From Butyribacter intestini (lineage in GTDB: Bacteria; Bacillota; Clostridia; Lachnospirales; Lachnospiraceae): DNA of 64,000 nt. The position numbers and the translations under genes were made by a program. The notes under the pieces are model-generated. The model saw nothing but the letters and a program-made list of their open reading frames with translations, was not told the DNA's origin and did no database searches. Below are positions 9,222 through 18,723 of this stretch, in pieces. Within the stretch, counting starts at the first letter, position 1; every line of letters starts with the position of its first letter. The stretch lies in contig LLKB01000001.1 of NCBI GenBank assembly GCA_001414325.1, positions 758,437 to 822,436 of the forward strand, written 5' to 3'.

Positions 9222-9411
9222 TATTCACAGCCGACACAGCCCACAGACCATAGACCGCCGCAAAACCGGCGGCTGGAGTCTGTGCTTCGCACATCCACCG
9301 GCTGAGGTTGTGGGCAGTGACAGCTTACACACACCTTTCCACAGAAAAATATCTCACATAAGCGAGCTTATGCGGTCCTTTTCTGTGGAAAGCTGCTGTG
9401 AATAGTAACTA
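9222..9411 (+). other. Structured intergenic region with a long two-part hairpin
   Basis: This stretch between PrgI and the methylase/helicase has no convincing gene but strong dyad symmetry. CTTTCCACAGAAAA at 9335-9348 pairs perfectly with 9379-9392, and inside that loop CATAAGC at 9357-9363 pairs with 9366-9372. Smaller stems (CCGCC...GGCGG near 9263-9280 and GTGC-TTCG-CAC near 9290) lie upstream. No U-tract follows, so a simple terminator is unlikely. It could be an RNA element or a protein-binding or transfer site. Confidence 0.45.
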
Positions 9412-9436
9412 GCGCTTGGACAAATTGTCCAGACGC
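9412..9436 (+). repeat. Leader palindrome, copy 1 of 6
   Basis: Near-perfect palindrome with core CTTGGACAAATTGTCCAGAC, ending 25 bases before the ATG of the methylase/helicase gene and just ahead of its ribosome-binding site. Five close relatives occur at 17424, 26424, 26471, 27409 and 27456. Confidence 0.75.
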
Positions 9437-9461
9437 AGCAGGTACAGGAGGAGAACAAGAA

Positions 9462-12400
9462 ATGACGAAATACGAAAAAATCTCTGTTCTGGCGAGAGAG
9501 ACTGCAAAAAGGATCAGTGCCAACAGAGAGGAATGGATCCGATACCTTGATGTTGCGTCAAGGTTGTACAAGTATCCGTTTGAGGATCAGATTCTCATAT
9601 ACGCACAGAGACCAGACGCAACAGCCTGTGCCTCGCTTGAAATGTGGAATGAGAAGATGTTTTGCTGGGTAAACCGGGGAGCAAAAGGAATCGCTCTTCT
9701 GGATGGAGAAAGCGAAAGACCGAGGCTGCGGTATGTCTTTGATGTGACGGATGTGCACAAAGCAAAAAGGATCGGCAGAGATCCTTTTATATGGCATCTG
9801 AGGGAGGAACATAAAGAAGCGGTTCTTGCCGGGCTGGAGCATATTTACGGCAGCACCAATGATTCGCTTTCTTTTGAAAGCCGTATTTATGAGATTGCGG
9901 CAGGAATAGCGGAAGATTTTTATGAGGAAGCCGTAGATGAAGTGATCGATGCAGCGGTAAACAGTTTTCTGGAGGATCTGGATGGGGACGTGGTTTCCGT
10001 CCGGTTCCGGGAAATGCTGGTGCAGAGTGTAAGTTATATCGTTTTGAAGCGATGCGGATGTGATATGACAGAGTTTGCCGATGATTTTACCTTTGATTAC
10101 ATTCATGAGTTTAATACACTCAGAACCATATCGGTGCTTGGCAGTAGTACATCAGAACTTTGCGAACCGATGTTAGTACAGATTGGAAGAACGATCGCAA
10201 GGTACAACAGAGAGGCTGCAAGAAAGCAGATACCGTCAAGAGAACCATTACCAACAAACAATCATACAGAAAGGCAGGTGCCGGAACATGAATCTGACAT
10301 ACGAACGGAACGGGGATTATCTCATTCCCAACCTGATATCGGAAGAGGAGAAAGAAACGCTGACGAAATACGGAGTGCTGCGAAAGAATTATCTGAAAAA
10401 ACACAGGAGGGGGATTTACACGGGACTTCTTCTGAACGGAGAACTGATGAAACATTGTCTGGAAATACAGGAACAGGCAGAAGAGAGATTCGAGATATTG
10501 ACCGAGAGGTTAGCAGATTCACAGGGCGTGACGGAAGCCATGAAGCAGAAAGATCCGTGGAAGTGGACCAAAGAGATGAACATGGTCTATCAGCAGGCGG
10601 AGGAGATCATTCTGAAGGAGCTGATCTACCGGTAACCGAAAGTCGGGGAGACGGTTTCTTATCAGAGTCATCTGACCGATCCGGTGGAAATACTTTATCC
10701 GAAGCAGAATTAGAAACTTATGAACCGCCGGCGGACAGTCCGTACCGGCAGATGGATCTGTTTTCGCTGATGTCAGAGCAGATAGGAAATGTAGCCGTGG
10801 CACAGGTGGAAAGACCAGCCGAACAATCTTTTCTGGGAACGATTGCGGCGGAGCATATCGAGGAAATCCTTCGTACCGGCGGTGGGAAAAGTAACAGCAG
10901 AAAACGTATTTACTTTAAGTATCATGCAGGAAATACGCCCAAAGAAATGGAAGCCTTTCTTAGGAAAGAGTATGGAAAAACCGGAAAAGGATTTTTATTT
11001 GGAGAGGAGCAGATCTCTGTCTGGTTCGATGAGAATGGAATGTATGCAGCACACGGCACCTCAGCATTGGAACATACGGAGGTACATCTATCCTGGAGTG
11101 CGGTGGAATCTGTCATCCGGGGACAGATGGAAGCGGGAACATACATAGACAGTAACGAAGCATATCTGGCAGATTCGTTTGTAAGAAATGAGTTAGCAGA
11201 TATGCTTTTCTTTTATTACCGGGATTCGGTGGGTTCCTTTCCGGAAGAACTGGGACTTCATGGGTTTGATTATCCAAAGGATCATGCGGAGATCGCTGAA
11301 ATGCTGTCATATGAAGATGATGTCCGCATGATCGTAGAGCAGATGAACTGGACACTGCAAAAGGAGGCTGCAGGAGAAATACAATACCGGTTTCGTCTGG
11401 CAAAGGATCCAAAGGAACTGCGGGATGACATTGCAGAGTTTTTGGAAGATAAGGTGGACTATCCGTTGCCAGACAAAGTCCATGTGCTAACGGAAGATTT
11501 TATTACTGCCGATGAGATTGACTACACGCTGACCAGAGGATCCGGCTTTGAACATGGTGATTTTCGCATCTATGATTACTTTCACAAAGAACACACGCTA
11601 AAAGATGCTGCAGATTTTCTGAAAAACGAGTATGGAACCGGAGGAACCAGCCAGGCACTGCCGGGTTCTGATAACAGCTTTAAGGATTATGATGCAAAGG
11701 GAATCAAGTTAAGTAAAGGAGAGATCTTTACGCCGGATGCTAAGATCCTGCTTTCGTGGAATGTGGTGGCAAAGCGGATTGAAAAGCTGATGAAAGAGGA
11801 CCGTTACCTGACAGCAGAGAAGAAAGAAGAGTATGTCATCTATCAGCAGAAGCAGAAAGAAAAATCACTGCAGAAAGCAAAGGAAGAGTTAGGACCGGTG
11901 GTGGATGAGTCTGCAGTAGTTCATGGAGAGGTATTCGATGAACTTGGCGGATCAGATCAGGTGATAGAGACGGCAGAAACAGTTTCGGAAAAGAATCTGT
12001 CAGAGGATGCGGCAGAAAAAATGGAAGAGAACGTTCCAGTTGAAACAGTAGCAGATGGAGCTGCTCACATTCGACAGACAAAGCAAGAAGATGTAGAGTT
12101 GGCACAAAGCCTGCCAGATATCACAGACATCAGTATGCCGGCAGTTTCGGCAGAAAACTATGAGATTACCGACATGGAGCTTGGTACCGGCACGGCGAAA
12201 GAAAAGTTCCAGCGAAATGTGGAGGCTATTCGTACCCTGAAAATGATCGAATCTGAGGGCAGGATGGCAACCGCTGACGAGCAGGAGATTTTATCCGGGT
12301 ATGTCGGATGGGGAGGTCTTGCAGATGCTTTTGACGAAACCAAGAGTGCCTGGGTAAAGGAGTATGCAGAATTAAAAGATCTGATGTCCGAGGAAGAGTA

Positions 12401-15400
12401 TCTATCCGCAAGAGAAAGTACCCTCAATGCCCATTACACTAGTCCCGTGATTATCCGGGGGATTTACCGGACTTTACAGAGAATGGGATTTACGAAAGGA
12501 AATCTGTTAGAGCCTTCGATGGGGATCGGTAACTTTTTTGGAATGCTGCCGGAAACAATGAGGGAGAGTTATCTGTATGGTGTTGAGCTGGATGATCTGA
12601 CGGGAAGGATTGCCAGACAGTTGTATCCCAAAGCGGATATCACAGTGGATGGATATGAAAAAACTACATTTCCGAATGATTTCTTTGATGCTGCTGTTGG
12701 CAATGTACCCTTTGGTCAGTACAAAGTGGCAGATAAGAAATACGATAAATATAACTTTTTAATCCATGATTACTTCTTTGGAAAGACATTAGATCAGGTG
12801 CGTCCGGGTGGTGTAATTGCTTTTATTACCAGTAAGGGAACGATGGATAAGGAAAATCCAAAGGTAAGAAAGTACATTGCACAGAGAGCAGAACTATTGG
12901 GGGCGGTACGGCTTCCGAATACCGCATTCAAAGCCAATGCCGGAACGGAAGTGACATCGGATATCATTTTCCTGAAAAAGCGTGACCGTATCATGGATAT
13001 CGAACCGGACTGGGTGCATCTTTCACAGGATGAGAATGGCATTGCCATGAGCAGCTATTTTGTGGAACATCCGGAGATGGTTGTTGGCTCTATGGAAATG
13101 GTCAGCGGGCCGTATGGGATGGAAAGTACCTGTGTGCCGGATGATACACTTCCTTTTCAGGAGCAGTTAGAAAAGAGTCTATCTTTTATCGAAGGTTCTT
13201 ATGAAGAAATCGAACTGGAGGAGATGAATGAGGAGCTGACGGCTGAGGTGATCCCTGCCGTACCGGAAGTAAAAAACTTTAGTTATGCACAGATAGAGGA
13301 TCGGTTGTATTACCGTGAAAACTCGGTGATGCGTCCGGTGGAAGCCTCCGAGGGAATGCTTGAGCGGATCAAGGGCATGGCTTCCATAAGGGACTGCACA
13401 CAGGAACTGATTCGGCTGCAGTTAGAGGATTATCCGGAGGAACAGATTCGGTCTGCACAGAAGAAGTTAAATGATCTGTACGATGCCTTTGTAAAGGATT
13501 ATGGAAGGATTTATTCCAAAACCAATAAGCGTGCCTTTCATCAGGACAGCAGCTACTGTCTGCTCTGTTCCTTAGAAAAGCAGGACGAGGAAGGCAACTT
13601 TATCGGAAAAGCGGACATGTTTATGAAACGCACGATCAAGAAAGCAGAAGTGGTGACCAGTGTGGACACGGCAAGCGAAGCACTGGCGGTATCTCTGGCA
13701 GAAAAAGCAGCGATTGATTTTGAATATATGTCGGAACTAAGTGGAAAAGACCGGGATATGCTGATTCGTGAGCTGACCGGAGTAATCTTTAAAAACCCGA
13801 TCAGTGAGGAATGGGAGACAGCAGATGCTTATTTAAGCGGTAATGTGAGAAACAAACTGGAGACAGCCGAAAACTTTGCAAAGAATGAATCCATGTATGC
13901 GGTCAATGTGGAAGCACTCAAACGGGTGCAGCCAAAAGAACTGGATGCCAGTGAGATCGAAGTAAGGCTTGGAGCTACATGGATCCCGTCAAAGTACATC
14001 GAGGACTTTATGCGAGAGGTGTTTGAGACACCGGAGCATTTACTGGATCGGGATGTGATAAAGATTCAGTATTCCGATGCGACCGGGCAGTGGAATGTAA
14101 AAGGGAAAAATGCAGACTATGGAAATTCTCTTGTAAATATGACATACGGAACCAGCCGGAGAAATGCGTATCAGATTTTAGAGGATTCCCTGAATCTGAA
14201 GGACAGCCGTGTGTATGACATTATAGTGGAGGATGGGAAAGAGAAGCGTGTGCTGAATAAAAAAGAAACCACGATCGCTGCACAGAAACAGGATACCATG
14301 CGGGAAGCTTTCAGAGACTGGGTATTTCGTGACAGAGAGCGGCGCGAGATGCTGGTGGAAAAATACAATGTACTGTTTAACTCCACCAGACCAAGAGAGT
14401 ATGACGGCTCGCATTTAGTCTTTCTGGGAATGACACCGGATATCGAGTTAAAGGATTACCAGAAAAATGCCGTAGCACATGTGCTGTATGGAAACAATAC
14501 CCTGCTTGCCCACTGTGTCGGTGCCGGAAAGACCTTTGAAATGACTGCGGCTGCAATGGAGAGCAAGCGGCTGGGGTTATGCCGGAAGAGTCTGTTTGTC
14601 GTACCCAATCATCTGACCGAGCAGTGGGCAGGCGATTTTTTACGATTGTATCCGGGAGCCAATATTTTAGCGGCAACCAAGAAAGACTTCCAGCCTGCCA
14701 ACCGCAAAAAGTTCTGCTCACGGATCGCTACCGGCGATTATGATGCCGTGATCATCGGGCATTCGCAGTTTGAAAAGATCCCGTTATCCGCAGAAAGGCA
14801 GACAGCAATGATCGAGCGGCAGATCGAAGAGATCACGCAGTCCATTGAAGAGATCAAGGCAGAGAGAGGGGAACGCTACACCATCAAGCAGATGGAAAAG
14901 ATGAGAAAAAACCTGCAGACCAGACTGGAGAAACTAAATGATACTTCCAGAAAAGATGATGTTGTGACATTTGAACAGTTAGGAGTGGACAGGCTTTTTG
15001 TGGATGAAAGTCATTTTTACAAAAATTTGTTCCTTCACACAAAAATGCGGAATGTTGCGGGAATCGCACAGAGCGAGGCACAAAAATCTTCCGATATGTT
15101 TGCCAAGTGTCAGTATCTGGATGAACTGACCGGCGGAAAGGGAATCACTTTTGCAACGGGAACACCAATTTCCAACAGCATGACAGAATTATATACCAAC
15201 ATGCGTTATCTGCAGTATGGTACGCTGCAGCGGATGGGACTGGGACATTTTGATTCCTGGGCATCCTCCTTTGGTGAAACGCAGACTGCCATTGAACTTG
15301 CTCCGGAGGGAACGGGTTACCGGGCAAAGACACGATTTGCCAAGTTTTATAATCTGCCGGAACTCATCGCACTGTTTAAGGAGTGTGCGGACATTCAGAC

Positions 15401-17420
15401 ACCGGATATGTTAAATCTGCCGATCCCAAAGGCGGAGTATGAAAATGTGGTGCTGCAGCCAAGTGAGCATCAAAAGGAGATGGTAGCCTCGTTAGCGGAG
15501 CGGGCGGAAGCAGTCCGTGACCGCAGAGTAGAACCGCATGAGGATAACATGTTAAAGATCACGAACGATGGAAGAAAGCTGGCACTGGATCAGAGACTGG
15601 TCAATCCGTTGCTGCCGGATGAGGAATATTCCAAAGTAAATGCACTGGTGGAAAAGGCATATGAGATATGGGAGCGGACTGCAGATGCTAAATCGGCACA
15701 GCTTATATTTTGTGATCTGTCTACTCCGAAGAATTTGGGAAAGACTACCACAGCCGATGGAGAAGAAGTGTTGAAAGCGGAGGTGTTTGATGATGTATAT
15801 CATGACATCAAACGAAAGCTGATCCGTAAAGGTGTTCCGGAGAAAGAGATTGCCTTTATCCATGAAGCGAATACAGAATTAAGAAAGACGGAGCTGTTTG
15901 GCAAGGTAAGAAGCGGACAGGTTCGTTTTTTGATTGGTTCCACGCAGAAGATGGGAGCCGGAACGAATGTGCAGGATCGTCTGATCGCACTGCATCATCT
16001 GGATGTTCCGTGGAGACCATCGGATATCGAACAGCAGGAGGGACGTATCCTCAGACAGGGCAACCGCAATGACACCGTGCATATTTACCGTTATGTCACA
16101 GAAGGGACATTTGATTCGTACAGCTGGCAGGTGATCGAAAACAAGCAGAAGTTCATCAGCCAGATCATGACCAGTAAATCGCCGGTGCGAAGCTGTGAGG
16201 ATGTGGATGAGGCGGCACTTACTTATGCCGAGGTCAAAGCACTTGCCACCGGCAATCCCTATATCAAGGAAAAGATGGATCTCGATATCCAGGTTTCCCG
16301 ACTGAAACTGATGAAAGCAAACCATACCAGCCAGATCTACCGGCTGGAGGATAACATTGCAAAGAACTATCCGAAGCAGATCGAAATCCTGAAAGAGAGG
16401 ATCCGGGGATTTCAGGCGGATATGGAAACGGTGCAAAGAAATCTACCGGCAGAGAAAGAAAACTTCTCGATGAAAGTGGGAAACCGTATTTTCACGGACA
16501 AAAAGGAAGCAGGAAGTGCGATCCTTGCCATGTGCAAAGGGATGGATTCCCTGCAGCAGGCAGTGGAGATCGGTGCGTATGCCGGGATGACGATGAAGAT
16601 ATCGTTTGATTCCTTTAACCGGAAATTCGTGATGAGCCTGAAAGGAGCCTTGAGCCACAGCTTTGAACTTGGTCCGGATGCGTTTGGCAATATCACAAGG
16701 CTGCACCATATCCTGGATGGCATGGCGGGGGAACTTTCCGAGGCAGAGACAAAACTTAACAATGTGACACGCCAGTTAGAAACAGCGAAACTGGAGGTGC
16801 AGAAACCCTTCCCGGAAGAAGCAGAATTAAAGGAGAAGATGGAGCGGTTAGCACAACTTGATGCACTTCTTAACATGGATGAAAAAGCAGAGACACCGGT
16901 GGTTGAAAATGAACCAACGGTCACACCGCTTGGTGACTGGCTTACAGAGCACCTTTTACCGGAGTTTATGGAGGAATATGAGATATCCGAGGAGAGAGCA
17001 AGAGAACTGTTAGCCGATGTCCTGCCGGAAGAGGAGAATGAGATCGTATGCTTTTCATCGGAACAGAATGCGGAGAGTCTTGACAGTGAAGAAATGCAAA
17101 AGCAGATGGCAGAGTATATGGATGGTGATTATTATGCCATTCCTCTTTCTGATACGGAATATCTGATCGCTCCCAAAGTGGAACAGGACGCCGTGATCTA
17201 TCTGCGGACGGTACTCAGCCACTTAAGTGATTCGGTTCTGTCTTCGCCTGCAATGAAAACACATGCGGCTTATGAGTACGATGCCGGGGAAAAACGGATG
17301 AAACCGTTTGACCATTTAAGGATTTTAAGAGGACTTTTGGCGGTAGGAGAAGAAAGTCCGGTTTATCATGTAAGACCAAGAGAGCCAGCCGATACCAGAA
17401 GATCACATGGGATGCATTAA
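9462..17420 (+). CDS. Giant N6-adenine methylase/SF2 helicase fusion protein of the ICE
   Basis: 2652 residues. The N-terminal block (about 1-275) has the YPFEDQILIYAQRPDATACA pattern found at the start of these mobile-element proteins. A polar linker (about 276-395) follows, then repeated LPD-type accessory domains. An N6-DNA methyltransferase core has motif I LEPSMGIGNFFG near 1016 and a VGNVPFG variant of NPPF near 1078. A helicase has Walker A HCVGAGKT near 1683, FVDESHF (DExH) near 1848 and motif VI QQEGRILRQGNRN near 2190. Such fusions are frequent in clostridial ICEs and are thought to protect or process transferred DNA. The start has GGAGGAG ten bases upstream. The linker is read from the same DNA as an overlapping tnpV gene. 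Confidence 0.85.
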   Translation: MTKYEKISVLARETAKRISANREEWIRYLDVASRLYKYPFEDQILIYAQRPDATACASLEMWNEKMFCWVNRGAKGIALLDGESERPRLRYVFDVTDVHKAKRIGRDPFIWHLREEHKEAVLAGLEHIYGSTNDSLSFESRIYEIAAGIAEDFYEEAVDEVIDAAVNSFLEDLDGDVVSVRFREMLVQSVSYIVLKRCGCDMTEFADDFTFDYIHEFNTLRTISVLGSSTSELCEPMLVQIGRTIARYNREAARKQIPSREPLPTNNHTERQVPEHESDIRTERGLSHSQPDIGRGERNADEIRSAAKELSEKTQEGDLHGTSSERRTDETLSGNTGTGRREIRDIDREVSRFTGRDGSHEAERSVEVDQRDEHGLSAGGGDHSEGADLPVTESRGDGFLSESSDRSGGNTLSEAELETYEPPADSPYRQMDLFSLMSEQIGNVAVAQVERPAEQSFLGTIAAEHIEEILRTGGGKSNSRKRIYFKYHAGNTPKEMEAFLRKEYGKTGKGFLFGEEQISVWFDENGMYAAHGTSALEHTEVHLSWSAVESVIRGQMEAGTYIDSNEAYLADSFVRNELADMLFFYYRDSVGSFPEELGLHGFDYPKDHAEIAEMLSYEDDVRMIVEQMNWTLQKEAAGEIQYRFRLAKDPKELRDDIAEFLEDKVDYPLPDKVHVLTEDFITADEIDYTLTRGSGFEHGDFRIYDYFHKEHTLKDAADFLKNEYGTGGTSQALPGSDNSFKDYDAKGIKLSKGEIFTPDAKILLSWNVVAKRIEKLMKEDRYLTAEKKEEYVIYQQKQKEKSLQKAKEELGPVVDESAVVHGEVFDELGGSDQVIETAETVSEKNLSEDAAEKMEENVPVETVADGAAHIRQTKQEDVELAQSLPDITDISMPAVSAENYEITDMELGTGTAKEKFQRNVEAIRTLKMIESEGRMATADEQEILSGYVGWGGLADAFDETKSAWVKEYAELKDLMSEEEYLSARESTLNAHYTSPVIIRGIYRTLQRMGFTKGNLLEPSMGIGNFFGMLPETMRESYLYGVELDDLTGRIARQLYPKADITVDGYEKTTFPNDFFDAAVGNVPFGQYKVADKKYDKYNFLIHDYFFGKTLDQVRPGGVIAFITSKGTMDKENPKVRKYIAQRAELLGAVRLPNTAFKANAGTEVTSDIIFLKKRDRIMDIEPDWVHLSQDENGIAMSSYFVEHPEMVVGSMEMVSGPYGMESTCVPDDTLPFQEQLEKSLSFIEGSYEEIELEEMNEELTAEVIPAVPEVKNFSYAQIEDRLYYRENSVMRPVEASEGMLERIKGMASIRDCTQELIRLQLEDYPEEQIRSAQKKLNDLYDAFVKDYGRIYSKTNKRAFHQDSSYCLLCSLEKQDEEGNFIGKADMFMKRTIKKAEVVTSVDTASEALAVSLAEKAAIDFEYMSELSGKDRDMLIRELTGVIFKNPISEEWETADAYLSGNVRNKLETAENFAKNESMYAVNVEALKRVQPKELDASEIEVRLGATWIPSKYIEDFMREVFETPEHLLDRDVIKIQYSDATGQWNVKGKNADYGNSLVNMTYGTSRRNAYQILEDSLNLKDSRVYDIIVEDGKEKRVLNKKETTIAAQKQDTMREAFRDWVFRDRERREMLVEKYNVLFNSTRPREYDGSHLVFLGMTPDIELKDYQKNAVAHVLYGNNTLLAHCVGAGKTFEMTAAAMESKRLGLCRKSLFVVPNHLTEQWAGDFLRLYPGANILAATKKDFQPANRKKFCSRIATGDYDAVIIGHSQFEKIPLSAERQTAMIERQIEEITQSIEEIKAERGERYTIKQMEKMRKNLQTRLEKLNDTSRKDDVVTFEQLGVDRLFVDESHFYKNLFLHTKMRNVAGIAQSEAQKSSDMFAKCQYLDELTGGKGITFATGTPISNSMTELYTNMRYLQYGTLQRMGLGHFDSWASSFGETQTAIELAPEGTGYRAKTRFAKFYNLPELIALFKECADIQTPDMLNLPIPKAEYENVVLQPSEHQKEMVASLAERAEAVRDRRVEPHEDNMLKITNDGRKLALDQRLVNPLLPDEEYSKVNALVEKAYEIWERTADAKSAQLIFCDLSTPKNLGKTTTADGEEVLKAEVFDDVYHDIKRKLIRKGVPEKEIAFIHEANTELRKTELFGKVRSGQVRFLIGSTQKMGAGTNVQDRLIALHHLDVPWRPSDIEQQEGRILRQGNRNDTVHIYRYVTEGTFDSYSWQVIENKQKFISQIMTSKSPVRSCEDVDEAALTYAEVKALATGNPYIKEKMDLDIQVSRLKLMKANHTSQIYRLEDNIAKNYPKQIEILKERIRGFQADMETVQRNLPAEKENFSMKVGNRIFTDKKEAGSAILAMCKGMDSLQQAVEIGAYAGMTMKISFDSFNRKFVMSLKGALSHSFELGPDAFGNITRLHHILDGMAGELSEAETKLNNVTRQLETAKLEVQKPFPEEAELKEKMERLAQLDALLNMDEKAETPVVENEPTVTPLGDWLTEHLLPEFMEEYEISEERARELLADVLPEEENEIVCFSSEQNAESLDSEEMQKQMAEYMDGDYYAIPLSDTEYLIAPKVEQDAVIYLRTVLSHLSDSVLSSPAMKTHAAYEYDAGEKRMKPFDHLRILRGLLAVGEESPVYHVRPREPADTRRSHGMH
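10288..10635 (+). CDS. tnpV: TnpV-family protein overprinted inside the methylase/helicase gene
   Basis: 115 residues in the +1 frame relative to the large host gene and fully nested in it. The protein has the TnpV pattern: GDYLIPNL near the start, YLKKHRRGIYTGLLLNGEL in the middle, QAQERFE-like EQAEERFEIL, then DPWKWTKEMN and EIILKELIY at the end, and the usual TnpV length. AGGTG lies nine bases before the ATG. In the host frame the same bases encode a low-complexity, Arg/Glu/Ser-rich linker, as expected when one frame was added on top of an existing gene. TnpV proteins are encoded in clostridial mobile elements; their function is not established. Whether this copy is translated is unknown. 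Confidence 0.75.
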   Translation: MNLTYERNGDYLIPNLISEEEKETLTKYGVLRKNYLKKHRRGIYTGLLLNGELMKHCLEIQEQAEERFEILTERLADSQGVTEAMKQKDPWKWTKEMNMVYQQAEEIILKELIYR

Positions 17421-17423
17421 ACA

Positions 17424-17446
17424 GCGTTTGGACAATTTGTCCAGAC
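17424..17446 (+). repeat. Leader palindrome, copy 2 of 6
   Basis: Core TTTGGACAATTTGTCCAGA, ending 24 bases before the ATG of the DUF5688 gene and three bases after the stop of the helicase gene. Confidence 0.75.
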
Positions 17447-17470
17447 AGAAAGAATATGAGGTGAATCGAC

Positions 17471-18577
17471 ATGAAGAATTATCAGGAATTTATGGATTAT
17501 GTAAAAGAAAATGTGGCAGATTATCTGCCGGAGAAATTTGAGCAGGCAGAGATCACGGTGCATCAGATGGTAAAAAACAATGATGTTGTGTTAGATGGGT
17601 TAAATATTCACGATCCAGACAGCAATCTTTCTCCCAATATTTATCTGAATCCACTATATGAGCAGTATGAAAATGGAAGAGATCTGGATGAGATCGTTGC
17701 AGAGGTAGCCGATACCTATGTGGAAAATATGGGATCGGCACTCGCAAGAGATTTTCAGCTCAATGTAGAAGATATCAGAAACTTTGAGGCAGTCAAAGAC
17801 AATATCTTTCCGAAACTGGTGAATCTTGAAAAGAACGGCGGCCGTCTGGAACATGTACCATATACACAGAAGGAAGATCTTGCAGTCACTTATCATATCA
17901 AGATGACAGGGGATTCAAGGACTCTCGGTTCTTTGATGATCACGGATGCAATGCTGGAAGGGTACGGTGTGAATAAGGAGGAGCTGCATGGTTTGGCAAT
18001 GGATAACATGGGGCGGTTATTTCCTCCTACATTTCAGTCGCTGCAGGAAATGATGATCGAACTTTTTGCCGATGAATTTTCAAGAAGGGAAGGGATGCCG
18101 TTAGAAGAAGCGAAAGAGTGTGCAAAAGAGATGGTTCCGACAGGGGGACCGGAGTTGTACTGTCTCAGTAATGAATGCAAGATCAATGGAGCAGCCTGCA
18201 TTATCGATGACAATATCCAGAAAATGATAGCGGAAAAGGTGGGCGGAGACTATTTTGTTCTCCCATCATCTGTGCATGAAGTGCTGATCATGCCAAAAAG
18301 TGAGGATATGGATCCGAAAGAACTTCGGAATATGGTGCAGGATGTCAATGCCACGCAGGTGGCGGAAGGGGAGATCCTTTCGAATCAGGTGTATGAGTAT
18401 GATGCCAAGACGCACAAGCTAAGCATTTGTGCTCCGGGAAAGGAATTAAAACAGGAGCAGGGAAAGAACATTTCACAAGAACCTGCCATGGGGGTTATGG
18501 AGGAAAAGACTGCGTATGAGACAAAAACGCAGGAACAGGTTCATGAGCCGATCAAGCACAGTGGAAGAAGCCGGTAA
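17471..18577 (+). CDS. DUF5688-family protein
   Basis: 368 residues. The start NYQEFMDYVKENVADYLPE and the segment EITVHQMVKNNDVVLDGL are characteristic of DUF5688, a family found next to large helicases and antirestriction-like proteins in clostridial ICEs. A second block (about 220-330, IAEKVGGDYFVLPSSVHEVLIMP) resembles the C-terminal region of the same family. No catalytic motif or membrane segment is visible, so it is probably cytoplasmic. The gene follows the helicase after 50 bp containing a leader palindrome, which implies shared control. The function is unknown. Confidence 0.7.
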   Translation: MKNYQEFMDYVKENVADYLPEKFEQAEITVHQMVKNNDVVLDGLNIHDPDSNLSPNIYLNPLYEQYENGRDLDEIVAEVADTYVENMGSALARDFQLNVEDIRNFEAVKDNIFPKLVNLEKNGGRLEHVPYTQKEDLAVTYHIKMTGDSRTLGSLMITDAMLEGYGVNKEELHGLAMDNMGRLFPPTFQSLQEMMIELFADEFSRREGMPLEEAKECAKEMVPTGGPELYCLSNECKINGAACIIDDNIQKMIAEKVGGDYFVLPSSVHEVLIMPKSEDMDPKELRNMVQDVNATQVAEGEILSNQVYEYDAKTHKLSICAPGKELKQEQGKNISQEPAMGVMEEKTAYETKTQEQVHEPIKHSGRSR

Positions 18578-18597
18578 CGAAAAGAACGGAGGTTTAC

Positions 18598-18723
18598 ATG
18601 AGTGAGCAAATGAAAGAGAGCATCGAGATTCATTCTCTGGAAGAATTGAAAAAACTTATTATGGAAAAGGATGACAATGAGATACTTACCGTAACAGTGG
18701 AGGTGGCTGCCGATGAATCATGA
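18598..18723 (+). CDS. Small acidic protein between DUF5688 and the RadC-like gene
   Basis: 41 residues with AACGGAGG eight bases upstream; its last 11 bases overlap the next gene. The sequence (starts MSEQMKESIEIHSLEELKK, ends TVTVEVAADES) is acidic and soluble-looking, with a short helix then a strand. I do not recognise a family. Coupled translation with its neighbours supports a real gene. Confidence 0.55.
   Translation: MSEQMKESIEIHSLEELKKLIMEKDDNEILTVTVEVAADES

Noticed and set aside
10843-11148. Second alternative frame inside the methylase/helicase gene
   Set aside because: No recognised family and the host frame has normal domain sequence there; treated as chance overlap.
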